Positions 41,412 to 51,373 of a DNA stretch of 64,000 nt are shown in pieces; within the stretch, counting starts at the first letter, position 1, and every line of letters begins with the position of its first letter. The notes below the pieces were generated by a model. The model saw only the letters and a list, made by a program, of their open reading frames with translations. It searched no databases and was not told the DNA's origin. This stretch comes from Glaciimonas sp. PAMC28666 (GTDB lineage Bacteria > Pseudomonadota > Gammaproteobacteria > Burkholderiales > Burkholderiaceae_D). The DNA is taken from assembly GCF_016917355.1 (NCBI RefSeq), contig NZ_CP070304.1:3472001-3536000 (forward strand), in the 5' to 3' direction. A program made the position numbers and the translations under genes.

Positions 41412-43040
41412 TTAAGAAATTTTCGTGATGGCTTCTGTCGATGCCGCATCCAGATTAAAGGCATCCCGTTCGCGTTGATCGAGTTGAGCCAGCAGTCCGG
41501 TTTCCCACTTCAGATATTGGCGTGCGGCGGCTTTATTGCCGTCATGTCGGTCATGCACGAAGAAAAGATAATCGATACATTCAGCATCAGGCGGCAGGTC
41601 CGGTGTGCTTTCAACCTCCAGTTGCGCTTTAGTCCAGGCTGAAAATCCCCCTTCCAGTTGCCATATTCTAGCCCCGCACTCCGGTGATAATTGCGTCCAT
41701 TCTTTTGCAACGAGCGCAATGATCGTAGCGTCATCGCCGACCAGAATAACATCGCCGCCCTGAGCAAATAGTTCGAATGCCGGGAGGCTAGGGCGGATGC
41801 TCCAGGTAGCCCCAGGAATATGTGATTTGCGGAATTGCATGCCCGGCCGCACATCCAGCACCCGGATGTTATTGGCCGCTATTCGTGCGCTCAGAGTAGT
41901 GATATTCATCGTCGCCACTGCCGGCCCCGCGAAAGCAGATTCCTTTATATTCTCAAGGGCGGCGAGCGAGAATTTACTTTCAATGCCATCTCTCAATACA
42001 TAGGCATCGTGCCCCAACTGCTTCAGCCAACTGGCGACGACAGGCGCGCGGCATCCATCATCATCAAACAGCACCAGCTTTGCATGACGCACGCCGATGT
42101 ATTGATCGGTTGCCTGTATCAGTTGACCGCCAGGCGTGTGCTGCGCACCGGGCAGGCTGCCGCTCCCGAATTCATTAGGCGTGCGCACATCGCATAAAAA
42201 TACCGAGCAGTTGCCGGACGATATCCATCGGGAGATCGCAGTCGCATCGACGCTTTCTACATTGAAACGCGCGGCGACACGCGCACTGGCAGCGCGGCCA
42301 GCGACGCGTCCATAATCCGAGACCTGATCAGGGTAGCGACGCTCGCTCCCATGTTCCAGTTTAAGGTCTTCCAGATACCATCCCTGCGTGCCATTTTCCA
42401 AGGCCATCACCGGATTGGGAAGGCCCAGATTAATCAAGGTTTGCGCACCAACGATGCTGCGGGTGCGACCTGCGCAATTCACCACGATGGTGGTGTTCGG
42501 ACTGTCGATCATGTCATGGACGCGGTAACTCAGCTCACCGTTTGGACAACAAACCGATCCCGGGATGGTCATCTTGTGATATTCGGATAGTGGACGGCCA
42601 TCCAAGACCACCACATCATCGCCGCGCTCCAGCATCTCGAAGAGTGTTGATGCGCTCACCGAGGGCGTATGACTGTGTTCTTCGATCAGTTCACCAAACG
42701 TCTTCGACGGGACATGGACACCGGCAAACAATGGGTAGCCCACTGCTTTCCAGGCAGCGGTCCCGCCTTCCAGAATATGGACATCGGTATAGCCTAGGGC
42801 GATGAGGCTGCGGGCAGCTTTGGGGGCAATAGTCTGGTGTTCGTCATACACGACTAACCTTACGGAGCGACGCGGGGCGAGTCTGCAAACATCCAGCTCA
42901 AGGCGGCTGTAGGGCAACGGCACAGCGTAAAACAGGTGCGACTCGCCGTACTGACCTTGTTCGCGCACGTCAAAGAGCGCGATTTCGTCATCGTCATGTA
43001 ACCAGTTTTTGAGAGTATGGGGTTCGACAAATTTATGCAT
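41412..43040 (-). CDS. Four-domain rhodanese-like sulfurtransferase
   Basis: The 542-residue protein is built from four consecutive rhodanese folds, each starting with a '(L/V)xDVR/DGRP' strand: about residues 8-105, 125-215, 265-360 and 375-475. Only the second has a catalytic cysteine, at residue 189 in the active-site loop NCAGRTRS. In the other three the position is filled by non-cysteine residues (YDEHQ, FDDDG, VGDDA). Rhodaneses move sulfane sulfur between donors such as thiosulfate or persulfides and acceptors such as cyanide or thiols. The protein has no signal peptide and is probably cytoplasmic. It lies between the thiol dioxygenase and PLP lyase genes, so it may handle sulfur released by the lyase. 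Confidence 0.88.
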   Translation of the reverse strand: MHKFVEPHTLKNWLHDDDEIALFDVREQGQYGESHLFYAVPLPYSRLELDVCRLAPRRSVRLVVYDEHQTIAPKAARSLIALGYTDVHILEGGTAAWKAVGYPLFAGVHVPSKTFGELIEEHSHTPSVSASTLFEMLERGDDVVVLDGRPLSEYHKMTIPGSVCCPNGELSYRVHDMIDSPNTTIVVNCAGRTRSIVGAQTLINLGLPNPVMALENGTQGWYLEDLKLEHGSERRYPDQVSDYGRVAGRAASARVAARFNVESVDATAISRWISSGNCSVFLCDVRTPNEFGSGSLPGAQHTPGGQLIQATDQYIGVRHAKLVLFDDDGCRAPVVASWLKQLGHDAYVLRDGIESKFSLAALENIKESAFAGPAVATMNITTLSARIAANNIRVLDVRPGMQFRKSHIPGATWSIRPSLPAFELFAQGGDVILVGDDATIIALVAKEWTQLSPECGARIWQLEGGFSAWTKAQLEVESTPDLPPDAECIDYLFFVHDRHDGNKAAARQYLKWETGLLAQLDQRERDAFNLDAASTEAITKIS

Positions 43041-43078
43041 AAATGGTTTCGGTAAGTGGCCTGAAGGAGAGATTCAAA

Positions 43079-43666
43079 TTAGCGCCGCGTTGGAACACCG
43101 ATGCCCATTATCTGGTAGCGGCCTGTCTCAAGATCGAAGCCGATCCGGGCGTTCAGGGTTTCCAGTGCACGGCCATACATGTGGAGATGACGGATCGCTG
43201 TTTCGCCTTGAATCTGGACCGCATGAATGTCATCCGGCATGAGTGCGATACCGTGGCCGGGATCGACCACGACGGTACTTTCCAGTTCTAGTGCGCCGAC
43301 ACCCGGCACGCTGCAGTCGTCGGTGCGGCGATACACATAATTGTGTTCGACGCCCTCAACCGCGGCGATGCAGGCCCAGGTGGTATGGTCATGTGGCGTA
43401 ATCCGCTTTCCTGGGAGCATGACGTTGAGATAGAGCGCGTAGGTTTGATCGCTCTCTTCGTGAATCATATACCGGGCTTGTAATTCTCCATCAACCGGTG
43501 CTGCATACTTGTCGGCGTTCCATAACTGGGTTCGTGCGGCGAGTGCTTCGACCACGGTCAGGACCTTGGCCAGTGACGCGCGGGTGGTGCCATCCTGGTG
43601 AATGATCTGTTTGATGTTATTGATCGCGGCAGAGACGATCTGCTGCTTTTCATTGGATTGGTTCAT
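43079..43666 (-). CDS. Cysteine dioxygenase family protein (thiol dioxygenase)
   Basis: The 195-residue cupin protein has the cysteine-dioxygenase iron site: His-92 and His-94 in [16 protein letters not shown] and His-148 in [10 protein letters not shown]. Bacterial members oxidise the thiol of cysteine, 3-mercaptopropionate or a similar compound to a sulfinate with O2. The 'CxxxxxG' pattern near the first motif suits the bacterial 3-mercaptopropionate/cysteine branch, but substrate cannot be decided from sequence. It is flanked by the ABC ATPase gene (103 bp gap) and the rhodanese gene (38 bp gap) on the same strand, so it is part of a sulfur-compound operon. Confidence 0.87.
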   Translation of the reverse strand: MNQSNEKQQIVSAAINNIKQIIHQDGTTRASLAKVLTVVEALAARTQLWNADKYAAPVDGELQARYMIHEESDQTYALYLNVMLPGKRITPHDHTTWACIAAVEGVEHNYVYRRTDDCSVPGVGALELESTVVVDPGHGIALMPDDIHAVQIQGETAIRHLHMYGRALETLNARIGFDLETGRYQIMGIGVPTRR

Positions 43667-43768
43667 GATTTTTCCTTTATAGAATCGGATAATTATTTGT
43701 CTGCGTGGTCACTCAAACGTGCCTTCGGACGACTGTCGATCATTGTTAATGCGGTTTTCAGTAAGCGT

Positions 43769-44527
43769 TCACGCCGCCATCTGGGTGCTGACACGGTCGT
43801 GAGGGCGTAGTACGTCCTGCAAAAATTTACGGGCGCGCGGATGGCTGGGATTGGTGAAAAATGCCTCCGGTGGCGCATCTTCCAGCAGTTCCCCGTTATC
43901 CATGAACCAGACGCGACTTGCGACCTCTCGGGTGAATCCCATTTCATGGGAAACAATCACCATCGTCATACCGTCGCGTGCCAGCGATTGCATGACCTGT
44001 AGCACTTCCGATACCATTTCCGGATCGAGTGCACTCGTTGGTTCGTCGAACAACATAAGCGCTGGCCGCATCGCCAGAGCGCGGGCAATCGCCACGCGCT
44101 GTTGCTGACCGCCTGATAAATTGGCGGGCATGGCGTCGATTTTCTTTTCCAGCCCGACCTTCAGCAATAGTTCATGCGCACGGATATTGGCCTCATCGCG
44201 ACTGATCCCAAGCACCTTGACTGGTCCCAGCGTCAGGTTTTCGCGTACAGACATGTTCTGGAACAGGTTGAAGCTCTGAAAAACGAAACCGACCCGGGCC
44301 CGTAGTTTGTTGACATCGGCATCAGGTCCGTAGATATTTTTTTCTTCGAACAAGATGCGTCCGGATTGAATAGCCTCGAGCCTGGTAATGGTCCGTATCA
44401 GGGTCGATTTGCCCGATCCGGAAGGCCCGCATATCACCACTACTTCGCCTTTCCTGATGTCCGCATTCACCCCTTTTAGAGCATGGTAGTCTCCGTACCA
44501 TTTATCAATTTTTTCTAACTTCAACAT
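43769..44527 (-). CDS. Polar amino acid ABC transporter ATPase
   Basis: The 252-residue ATPase has Walker [10 protein letters not shown], the Q-loop [14 protein letters not shown], signature [15 protein letters not shown] and Walker [15 protein letters not shown], followed by the switch histidine in VIVSHEMGF. This HEMGF style is that of the GlnQ/HisP/TcyC polar amino acid group. It powers the two permeases encoded just upstream. The ATG at 44527 has AGGAG six bases before it; a longer frame exists but lacks such a site. Downstream genes act on sulfur compounds, so cystine, cysteine or cystathionine is the inferred cargo. Confidence 0.93.
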   Translation of the reverse strand: MLKLEKIDKWYGDYHALKGVNADIRKGEVVVICGPSGSGKSTLIRTITRLEAIQSGRILFEEKNIYGPDADVNKLRARVGFVFQSFNLFQNMSVRENLTLGPVKVLGISRDEANIRAHELLLKVGLEKKIDAMPANLSGGQQQRVAIARALAMRPALMLFDEPTSALDPEMVSEVLQVMQSLARDGMTMVIVSHEMGFTREVASRVWFMDNGELLEDAPPEAFFTNPSHPRARKFLQDVLRPHDRVSTQMAA

Positions 44528-44573
44528 GGATAGCTCCTTAAACAACATCAAATTCAAACCGTCCACTCAACCA

Positions 44574-45266
44574 TCAGGACACTCTTCTTGATTTGCCAGC
44601 AATGCGCAACTCCAACAGACCGGCGCAGCGCGATATGCAAAAACAGAGCACAAAATAGAAGCCCGCTAATACCAGATAGGTTTCGAGCGGTTTGGTGAGT
44701 GTCATGGTGTTGACCTGCGCCGCCGAATAAGTCAGTTCCGGCACGCCTATGACGTAGGCTAGAGAGGTGGCTTTGATCGTGGAAACGAACTGGTTCACGA
44801 TAGAGGGAACCATGTTGAGCAGTGCCTGGGGCAAGCGCACAAATCGCATGCTTTGCATCCAGGTCAAACCAATTGAGCGTGCGGCTTCGGTCTGGCCTTT
44901 TGGCAAGCCTTCCAGACCGGCCCGTACCACTTGCGCCAAAAAGGCGCTCTCATACACAACGATTGCACACACCACCGTGGTGAAGCCAGAGACCTCTGCA
45001 TGGACAATTAACGGTACGCAAAAATAGGCCCAGAAAATAATCAGCAGCAACGGTATGCCGCGTATGATCCTCGTCCACCATTGCGCAATGAAACGCAACC
45101 AGCCGAACGAAGACATATGTGCGAGGCCTAGCAGGACGGCAATCGGAAACGATAACGTCAACCCTAATACCGATAGTGTCAACGTCATCGCCAGGCCACC
45201 AAGTGGCCCGTTGGGATATGCGCCGATAAGGAACAACGAGGAATAGTTTTGTAAAATATCCAGCAT
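44574..45266 (-). CDS. Polar amino acid ABC transporter permease 2
   Basis: The 230-residue membrane protein has five or so predicted segments and the HisMQ/GlnP-type EAA loop, here ARSIGLTWMQSMRFVRLPQALLNMVPSIVNQF. It ends in RIAGKSRRVS. It forms the membrane channel with the permease encoded just upstream, whose stop is 4 bp away. The family transports polar or sulfur amino acids. Confidence 0.92.
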   Translation of the reverse strand: MLDILQNYSSLFLIGAYPNGPLGGLAMTLTLSVLGLTLSFPIAVLLGLAHMSSFGWLRFIAQWWTRIIRGIPLLLIIFWAYFCVPLIVHAEVSGFTTVVCAIVVYESAFLAQVVRAGLEGLPKGQTEAARSIGLTWMQSMRFVRLPQALLNMVPSIVNQFVSTIKATSLAYVIGVPELTYSAAQVNTMTLTKPLETYLVLAGFYFVLCFCISRCAGLLELRIAGKSRRVS

Positions 45267-45269
45267 GAG

Positions 45270-45956
45270 TCAGCCCTTTTGAGTGTTCTGTTGGCTGAAG
45301 CGATCTGCGATCAGCATCAGGGAAATCGAGCCGATCAGATACAGGACGGTGGCAACCAAAAATACGTCGAAAGTGCGGAAGGTTGCATTGTCGATCTGCT
45401 TGGTCTGAAACAGCAATTCATGCACGCCGATAGCCATGGCAAGACTGCTGTTCTTGAACAAAATCAGGGTCTGATTGATGAGCGATGGAATCGCGACTCT
45501 GATGGCTTGCGGCAGAATCACATAGCGATAGCGTTGCAAAAAGTCGAGACCAATCGAGCAAGCAGCTTCTTCCTGCGTGTGCGGAATGGCGCGCAATCCC
45601 GAGCGTATGTCTTCCGAGATGAACGCTGCCGAATTCATCGCCAGGGCAATCGCAGCAAAAATAAATTCGGTATTGCCAGCGTTGACCCAGATTTTTATGG
45701 CCTCAGGTAAGGCTTGGGGCACACCAAAATACCAGATTAAAATCTGCACGAGGATCGGCACATTGCGGTGGTATTCCACGAAGCCCACCACGATCATTTT
45801 GAGAACGTTGATTCCTGATGAACGCATGATGACCAACACTATGCCGATCAGCAGTGCCAATATTCCCGAGACAGAAAATAACTGCAAGGTGGTCAGGACA
45901 CCATTCCAAAATAAATGGAGATAGCCATCCTCAAGTAAAAAGGATAAATCGAACAT
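45270..45956 (-). CDS. Polar amino acid ABC transporter permease 1
   Basis: This is a 228-residue HisMQ-type permease with five predicted helices. Its EAA-type loop is EEAACSIGLDFLQRYRYVILPQAIRVAIPSLINQT, which contacts the ATPase. It is the first of two adjacent permease genes in this importer, which implies a heterodimeric channel. It follows the binding-protein gene after 134 bp, a gap that may hold a regulatory hairpin but shows no strong one. Confidence 0.92.
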   Translation of the reverse strand: MFDLSFLLEDGYLHLFWNGVLTTLQLFSVSGILALLIGIVLVIMRSSGINVLKMIVVGFVEYHRNVPILVQILIWYFGVPQALPEAIKIWVNAGNTEFIFAAIALAMNSAAFISEDIRSGLRAIPHTQEEAACSIGLDFLQRYRYVILPQAIRVAIPSLINQTLILFKNSSLAMAIGVHELLFQTKQIDNATFRTFDVFLVATVLYLIGSISLMLIADRFSQQNTQKG

Positions 45957-46090
45957 CTATAATATTCCCTGCAAAAACGCATTAAAGCTATAAAAAAGGT
46001 TATGTAAGGCTACCTGAGTGCGGTAGCCAAAAACCCTTGTTCGATCAGGAGTTGCAGCAAGAGCCGAAATTCCAGCAACCTGCAATCCCA

Positions 46091-46942
46091 TCAGCTACGG
46101 CTAATTGGCTCGACCTTATATTCGCGTGTCATCTTGTAAATAGAATTCGCACCTAACCATTTATCAAAGCTGGTCTGGAGTTCGCCTGATTTTTCGTAGT
46201 TGAGCAAAATCTGGTTGATTGCCGCCACCAGTGTCGGTTCATTTTTGTTGATCGCCACACCGATCCGTTCTTCGAAAATTGATCCGGGTAGCAGTCGATA
46301 TTGTTCGCCGCCTTTTTGCGCGGCTTCACGGGCGAAGCGGGATAGAATTAGTTGTCCGGCAACCAGACCGTCTACTTTGCCCTGTTGCAAGGCAAGAAAT
46401 CCGGATGAAATATCATGGAAGGTTAGCAGCCGCGAATCGGGCAATTTGCTGGCACCGAGGGCGGCGGAACTGGAGCCTTCGCTAGCAGATATTTTTTTAC
46501 CCGCAAGGTCTGCAATGGTCTTGATAGGTGAACTGTCTCGCACCAGGATTTTAATAGGTGCCACAAAGTACTGATTACTAAAGTCTACCTGCGCGGCGCG
46601 GGCTGGCATGAAGGCAACTGAGGCAGCGAGCACGTCGACGCGACGGGTTTTTAATTCGGGAATACGGGCGTCGGTTGAGACCGGTTTGTGTACCAGTTTG
46701 ACGCCGAGACCCTTGGCTAAGGCGTTACAGATATCGACATCGAAGCCGACGATCTGGCGTGTGCTCGGATCGGGGAAGGCGTATGGTTCACTGACATTCT
46801 GCGTGCCGCAACTGAGCGTGCCGCGTGCCCGGATATCGCTTAATTGATCGGCGTGTGCCATCGTTACCACGCTACTTAATATGAGTGCCAACGCGACACC
46901 GTTGATGGATGCTGAGAGGGGTGCTGATGCTAACTTCTTCAT
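46091..46942 (-). CDS. Sulfur/polar amino acid binding protein of the ABC importer
   Basis: The 283-residue family 3 solute-binding protein has a signal peptide of about 32 residues (MKKLASAP... ending near MAHA). It has the RGTLSCGTQNVSEPYAF opening, GFDVDICNALAKGLGVKLV, and the ARAAQVDFSNQYFVAPIKILV hinge block. It binds the cargo in the periplasm for the two permeases encoded next. The ligand is inferred to be a sulfur amino acid from the downstream thiol dioxygenase, rhodanese and PLP lyase genes. The start at 46942 is supported by AAGGA seven bases upstream; the longer frame adds 24 non-signal residues. A LysR gene diverges from it 272 bp away. Confidence 0.92.
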   Translation of the reverse strand: MKKLASAPLSASINGVALALILSSVVTMAHADQLSDIRARGTLSCGTQNVSEPYAFPDPSTRQIVGFDVDICNALAKGLGVKLVHKPVSTDARIPELKTRRVDVLAASVAFMPARAAQVDFSNQYFVAPIKILVRDSSPIKTIADLAGKKISASEGSSSAALGASKLPDSRLLTFHDISSGFLALQQGKVDGLVAGQLILSRFAREAAQKGGEQYRLLPGSIFEERIGVAINKNEPTLVAAINQILLNYEKSGELQTSFDKWLGANSIYKMTREYKVEPISRS

Positions 46943-47096
46943 TTCATATTCCTTGTATAAATGGTCGCAAGAATCATTTTTGTGGTTGGATTTATTACAG
47001 CGAATCGTCAACACCCGAACAGCATAGCGCCTTGAATGGATAGATTCAGATTATCCAAAAAATGGACACGGAACAATTTAATTCTTAACTTCAAAC

Positions 47097-47113
47097 CATT
47101 AGCATCGCTAATG
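47097..47113. promoter_or_regulatory. Candidate LysR-binding palindrome CATTAGC-N3-GCTAATG
   Basis: A perfect 7-bp inverted repeat with a three-base spacer contains the T-N11-A form. It lies 102 bp before the LysR start and 155 bp before the divergent binding-protein start, where such an autoregulatory site is expected. Confidence 0.6.
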
Positions 47114-47130
47114 TTTTATCATCACCTTGA

Positions 47131-47167
47131 TGGTGCAAAGGCCCTTTTTCATCAGTTTCTTGCACCA
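47131..47167. promoter_or_regulatory. Second inverted repeat near the LysR gene
   Basis: TGGTGCAA and TTGCACCA flank 21 bp. It could form an RNA hairpin in the LysR leader or a spaced regulator site. There is no further evidence. Confidence 0.3.
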
Positions 47168-47214
47168 CTTCCGCGATGCTGCTAATCCATTTAACTTAAT
47201 TAGGACCGGTTTCG

Positions 47215-48090
47215 ATGCGCAATCTTGATATGGAGTTATTGCGAACATTCGTCGCTATTGCCGAATTTTCATCTTTTGCTGCCGCGGCTGATCGTGTGCA
47301 TCGGACGCAATCCGCCGTCACCCAACAGATGCAAAGGTTGGAGTCGCAGCTAGGCTTTACATTGTTTCAGAAAGCCGGGCGTACCAAACAGCTGACGACA
47401 CAGGGTGCCAAGCTGCTCGAATACGCGGTACGCATTCTGGCCCTCAACGATGAGGCGATCAGCATGCTGGATATGGATGACGTTACCGGCTCGCTGCGCA
47501 TTGGTGCGCCGAACGACATAGCTGAAACGATCTTGCCGTCGTTGCTCTCACGCTTTGCCAAAATTTATCCGCAGTTACGGATGGAAATCCATGTCGGTAG
47601 AAGCCCCTTTTTGATGCAGGCGCTGCGTCGTGGGGAAATTGACCTGACCGTGTCGACTCGCAAAACGGACGCGCATCCAGGCATTATTTTAAGGACATCC
47701 CCGACGGTCTGGCTTTGCTCTTCCGATTACATTCATAACCCGGCTAACCCAGTCAAACTGGTCGTCGCAGACGAACCCAGTTTATTTCGGGAAATCGCCT
47801 TGCAGTCTTTGGACCAGGCCAAAATCCCTTACCGCATCAGTTATGTTGCGCCGACTCTGGTGGGGATCAAAGCGGCGTTAAGGGCTGGGTTGGGAATAAC
47901 GGCGCGTAGCATTGAGATGATCAGCCCGGAGTTACGTGTATTGGGCGCGGCTGAAGGTTTTCCCCGTTTGCCGGATGTAAATTTCTTTCTTTATTTACGC
48001 GACGAGCAGGTTGGAACCATAGCAAGAATGGTTTTCGATACTCTCAGTAAAGGAACCCACGATCATGTGCGCGGGTTGTCCTCGCAGTAA
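47215..48090 (+). CDS. LysR-family regulator
   Basis: The 291-residue protein has the N-terminal helix-turn-helix (MELLRTFVAIAEFSSFAAAADRVHRTQSAVTQQMQRLESQLG) and a typical effector-binding domain (GSLRIGAPNDIAE near residue 92, then LMQALRRGEIDLTVSTR). It lies between the divergent sulfur amino acid importer and the sugar-transport gene chvE on its own strand. The palindrome in the divergent interval favours control of the importer operon. Control of chvE, 460 bp downstream, is possible. AGGA lies about nine bases before the ATG. Confidence 0.88.
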   Translation: MRNLDMELLRTFVAIAEFSSFAAAADRVHRTQSAVTQQMQRLESQLGFTLFQKAGRTKQLTTQGAKLLEYAVRILALNDEAISMLDMDDVTGSLRIGAPNDIAETILPSLLSRFAKIYPQLRMEIHVGRSPFLMQALRRGEIDLTVSTRKTDAHPGIILRTSPTVWLCSSDYIHNPANPVKLVVADEPSLFREIALQSLDQAKIPYRISYVAPTLVGIKAALRAGLGITARSIEMISPELRVLGAAEGFPRLPDVNFFLYLRDEQVGTIARMVFDTLSKGTHDHVRGLSSQ

Positions 48091-48550
48091 TGCGCCCAAA
48101 TCCTATTATTGACATATTGATATCTTCGTAATTAAGTGATTGGAGTCTGCAGCCTGACGTCTGCCTTCGCAACGTCACATCGTGTGCGCTCTCATATCGA
48201 AATCGATATCACTTTTGAATAAAAAGTGATTGGTCAGATCGTCGAACAATTTTTACACTAGGGCTGGTTCTGCCTAGCGAATTTTAAAAGTTTTTCGACC
48301 AATTATTAATTTCGGCGTCATCAGCTTTGCGAACTTTCATTCACCCAGCTCTCCGCATCGATATCAAAACAAATATGGAATTCGTAAAATAATTCATTTG
48401 TTGGATATCACAATAATTCGTAATATAACGGGTGAAGTCGAAAAAATGTCGGTAGTGAAAAAAGTAAGATGCAGCGGAGCAAGTAAGTCACTCAATGCAA
48501 AAGCAGCAACAGCGGTCCAGCAGCAATACAATAACTAAAGGAGATAAGTT
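48091..48550. other. Long AT-rich leader before chvE with repeated GATATC motifs
   Basis: No gene is visible in these 460 bp. The motif GATATC occurs four times (48119, 48204, 48359 and 48404 starts), twice in the exact 10-mer ATCGATATCA (48202-48211 and 48357-48366). ATTCGTAA occurs at two places near 48380 and 48416. A hairpin CACTTTT / AAAAAGTG lies at about 48210-48228. The stretch is likely the control region of the sugar operon. Confidence 0.5.
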
Positions 48551-49618
48551 GTGAAGATGATTAAATCCACGATTCTAGGATTGATGATAGGCCTTATCGG
48601 CATTGCATCACAGGCCAGCGCACAGGAAAAAGCATTAGTTGGCATTTCAATGCCAACAAAATCTTCAGCACGCTGGATCGCTGATGGCGACAATATGGTC
48701 AAGGTCTTCAAGGAAAAAGGCTACAAAACAGATTTGCAATATGCGGAAGATGACATCCCGAATCAGCTGGCGCAAATTGAAAACATGGTCACCAAGGGCG
48801 CAAAAGTGCTCGTGATCGCATCGATTGACGGTACAACGCTGTCCGACGTGCTGCAAAAAGCAGCTGACAAGGGCGTTAAGATCATTGCGTACGATCGTTT
48901 GATTCGTAACTCCAAAAACGTCGATTACTACGCCACTTTCGATAATTTCCAGGTTGGTGTGCTACAAGCTGGATATATCGTCAAAGCGCTGGGTTTGCAG
49001 TCCGGCAAAGGCCCATTCAATATTGAGCTTTTCGGTGGTTCGGCAGATGATAACAACGCCTTCTTTTTCTATAACGGCGCGATGTCGGTCTTGAAACCTT
49101 ATATCGACAGCGGCAAGTTGGTTGTTCGCAGCAAGCAATTGGGAATGGAAAAAGTCTCTACGCTACGTTGGGATGGTGCGGTTGCACAGGCCCGGATGGA
49201 TAATCTGTTGAGCGCGTTTTACACCAATGCGCGTGTCGATGCTGTTTTGTCCCCGTATGACGGTTTGAGTATCGGCATTATCTCGTCGTTGAAAGGCGTG
49301 GGATACGGCACGCCAAAATTGCCAATGCCGGTTGTGACCGGTCAAGATGCGGAAATTCCATCGGTGAAGTCGATCATCCGCGGTGAGCAGCGCTCAACCG
49401 TTTTTAAAGATACACGCGAACTTGCCAAAGTAACAGTCGGCATGGTCGATGCTGTCCTGAGCGGTAAAACGCCGCAAATCAACGATACCAAAACATATAA
49501 CAACGGCGTGAAGGTTGTGCCTGCGTTCCTGTTAAAACCGGTCATTGTTGACGCCTCTAACTGGAAACAAGTGTTGGTGACCGGCAGCGGTTATTACACT
49601 GAAGCGCAAATTAAATAA
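48551..49618 (+). CDS. chvE: ChvE-type periplasmic multiple-sugar-binding protein
   Basis: The 355-residue protein has a signal peptide (about 24 residues ending QASAQ) and a sugar-binding fold of the family 1 periplasmic type. It closely follows ChvE of agrobacteria as I remember it: [76 protein letters not shown] and [22 protein letters not shown]. ChvE binds L-arabinose, D-galactose, D-xylose and D-glucose. The start is GTG, with AAAGGAG seven bases before it; the ATG six bases later would be too far away. The genes after it are gguA and gguB. A hairpin-like sequence follows the stop. Confidence 0.93.
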   Translation: MKMIKSTILGLMIGLIGIASQASAQEKALVGISMPTKSSARWIADGDNMVKVFKEKGYKTDLQYAEDDIPNQLAQIENMVTKGAKVLVIASIDGTTLSDVLQKAADKGVKIIAYDRLIRNSKNVDYYATFDNFQVGVLQAGYIVKALGLQSGKGPFNIELFGGSADDNNAFFFYNGAMSVLKPYIDSGKLVVRSKQLGMEKVSTLRWDGAVAQARMDNLLSAFYTNARVDAVLSPYDGLSIGIISSLKGVGYGTPKLPMPVVTGQDAEIPSVKSIIRGEQRSTVFKDTRELAKVTVGMVDAVLSGKTPQINDTKTYNNGVKVVPAFLLKPVIVDASNWKQVLVTGSGYYTEAQIK

Positions 49619-49833
49619 AGTAAGAGCGGCCTGTTAGGAACGCGGATGGGGAGAGTGAGCAGTTGTCTTGCCTTCTCTTCCGCGCGCCTATCGGTAGCTT
49701 AAGTGCGCGTGAGGTCATCGTGAAGTGAAGGCATTAACGCAATGCTGTTTTTAATATTCGGTTGAAATTGGTTGTCGATCGAGTGGGGAATAGGTCTCAA
49801 TTCCGCTGCTCTGTGACGATAAGAGGTTAAAAG

Positions 49834-51372
49834 ATGGAAACGATTCTTGAGATGCGAGGAATTCAGAAGACATTTCCGGGCGTCAAGGCGCTGGATAATG
49901 TCAATCTTGTAGTTCGTGCTGGCGAAATTCATGCGCTGGTGGGCGAAAACGGCGCCGGAAAATCAACCTTGATGAAAGTGCTGAGTGGTGTTTTTCCCCA
50001 TGGCTCTTATTCAGGTGAAATCCATTTTCAAGGTCAGGAACGCCAATTCAAAGGTATTGCCGATAGCGAAAAAATCGGCATCATTATTATTCATCAAGAG
50101 CTCGCCTTGGTACCCTTGTTATCCATTACCGAAAATATTTTTCTTGGCAATGAACAAGCTACCAACGGCATTATCGATACGGCCTTGTCATATAGAAAAG
50201 CCAAGGAACTGCTGCAAAAAGTCGGGCTGAAGGAATCCCCTAGTACGTTGATTACGAATCTGGGCGTGGGCAAGCAGCAGTTGATTGAAATTGCCAAAGC
50301 GCTCTCCAAAAAAGTCAAATTGCTGATTTTGGATGAGCCTACCGCCAGCCTGAACGAAAGTGATAGCGACGCGTTACTCGAGCTATTACTGGAACTCAAG
50401 GCAGAAGGAATTTCCTCTATTCTGATTTCGCATAAGCTCAACGAAATTTCGAAGGTCGCGGACTCCATTACGATCTTGCGCGATGGCTCGACCGTGGATA
50501 CGCTCGATTGCCATAAAGAGGTGATCAGCGAAGATCGCATCATTCAGAACATGGTCGGCCGGGAGATGGCGGATCGCTATCCAAAGCGAACACCGAATAT
50601 CGGTGAGACGATCTTTGAAGTCAAACAGTGGCGCGTGCATCATCCGCTGCATCCCGATCGCGAAGTGATTAAAGGCGTCGATTTTCACGTAAAAAAAGGC
50701 GAAATTGTCGGTATTGCCGGATTGATGGGGGCCGGCCGCACCGAGCTGGCGATGAGCATTTTTGGGCGCACATACGGCAAACGTATCAGCGGCAAAGTTT
50801 TTTTGCGCGGCAAGGAAATTGACGTTGGCACGGTCCAAAAAGCCATCAATCACGGGATCGCTTATGTTACTGAGGATAGAAAAGGCTACGGGCTGATTCT
50901 GGAAGAGGATATTAAAAAAAATATCACTCTGGCGAACCTAGATGGCATCTCTAAAATGTTGGTGATTGATGAGGGACAGGAATATACCGTCGCCGCCGAA
51001 TATCGCGGAAAACTACGAATTCGGTGCGCCAATGTATTTCAGAAAGTGTTGAATTTGTCGGGAGGCAATCAGCAAAAAGTAGTACTAAGCAAATGGTTAT
51101 TTTCTAACCCCGATGTGCTGATCCTCGATGAGCCAACCCGCGGTATTGACGTCGGTGCAAAGTATGAAATCTACAATATCATCAGCCAACTCGCGGCCGA
51201 GGGGAAATGTATCATTATGATCTCATCGGAAATGCCCGAATTGTTGGGGATGTGTGACCGTACTTATGTCATGAACGAAGGTAACTTTGTTGGCGAGTTT
51301 ATGGCTGCGGAAGCATCCCAGGAAAAAATTATGCGCGCGATTGTAAAAAATGCGAAGATCGGAGATAACTAA
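49834..51372 (+). CDS. gguA: GguA-type sugar ABC transporter ATPase (two NBDs)
   Basis: The 512-residue protein carries two ATPase domains in tandem, as usual for sugar importers of the MglA/XylG type. The first has Walker [10 protein letters not shown], a [15 protein letters not shown] signature and Walker [12 protein letters not shown]. The second (from about residue 260) has the degenerate nucleotide loop [10 protein letters not shown], the signature [15 protein letters not shown] and [18 protein letters not shown]. It drives the GguB permease; its stop lies 1 bp before that start codon. AGAGG lies before the ATG. The cargo is the ChvE ligand set, here most likely a pentose. Confidence 0.94.
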   Translation: METILEMRGIQKTFPGVKALDNVNLVVRAGEIHALVGENGAGKSTLMKVLSGVFPHGSYSGEIHFQGQERQFKGIADSEKIGIIIIHQELALVPLLSITENIFLGNEQATNGIIDTALSYRKAKELLQKVGLKESPSTLITNLGVGKQQLIEIAKALSKKVKLLILDEPTASLNESDSDALLELLLELKAEGISSILISHKLNEISKVADSITILRDGSTVDTLDCHKEVISEDRIIQNMVGREMADRYPKRTPNIGETIFEVKQWRVHHPLHPDREVIKGVDFHVKKGEIVGIAGLMGAGRTELAMSIFGRTYGKRISGKVFLRGKEIDVGTVQKAINHGIAYVTEDRKGYGLILEEDIKKNITLANLDGISKMLVIDEGQEYTVAAEYRGKLRIRCANVFQKVLNLSGGNQQKVVLSKWLFSNPDVLILDEPTRGIDVGAKYEIYNIISQLAAEGKCIIMISSEMPELLGMCDRTYVMNEGNFVGEFMAAEASQEKIMRAIVKNAKIGDN

Positions 51373-51373
51373 C

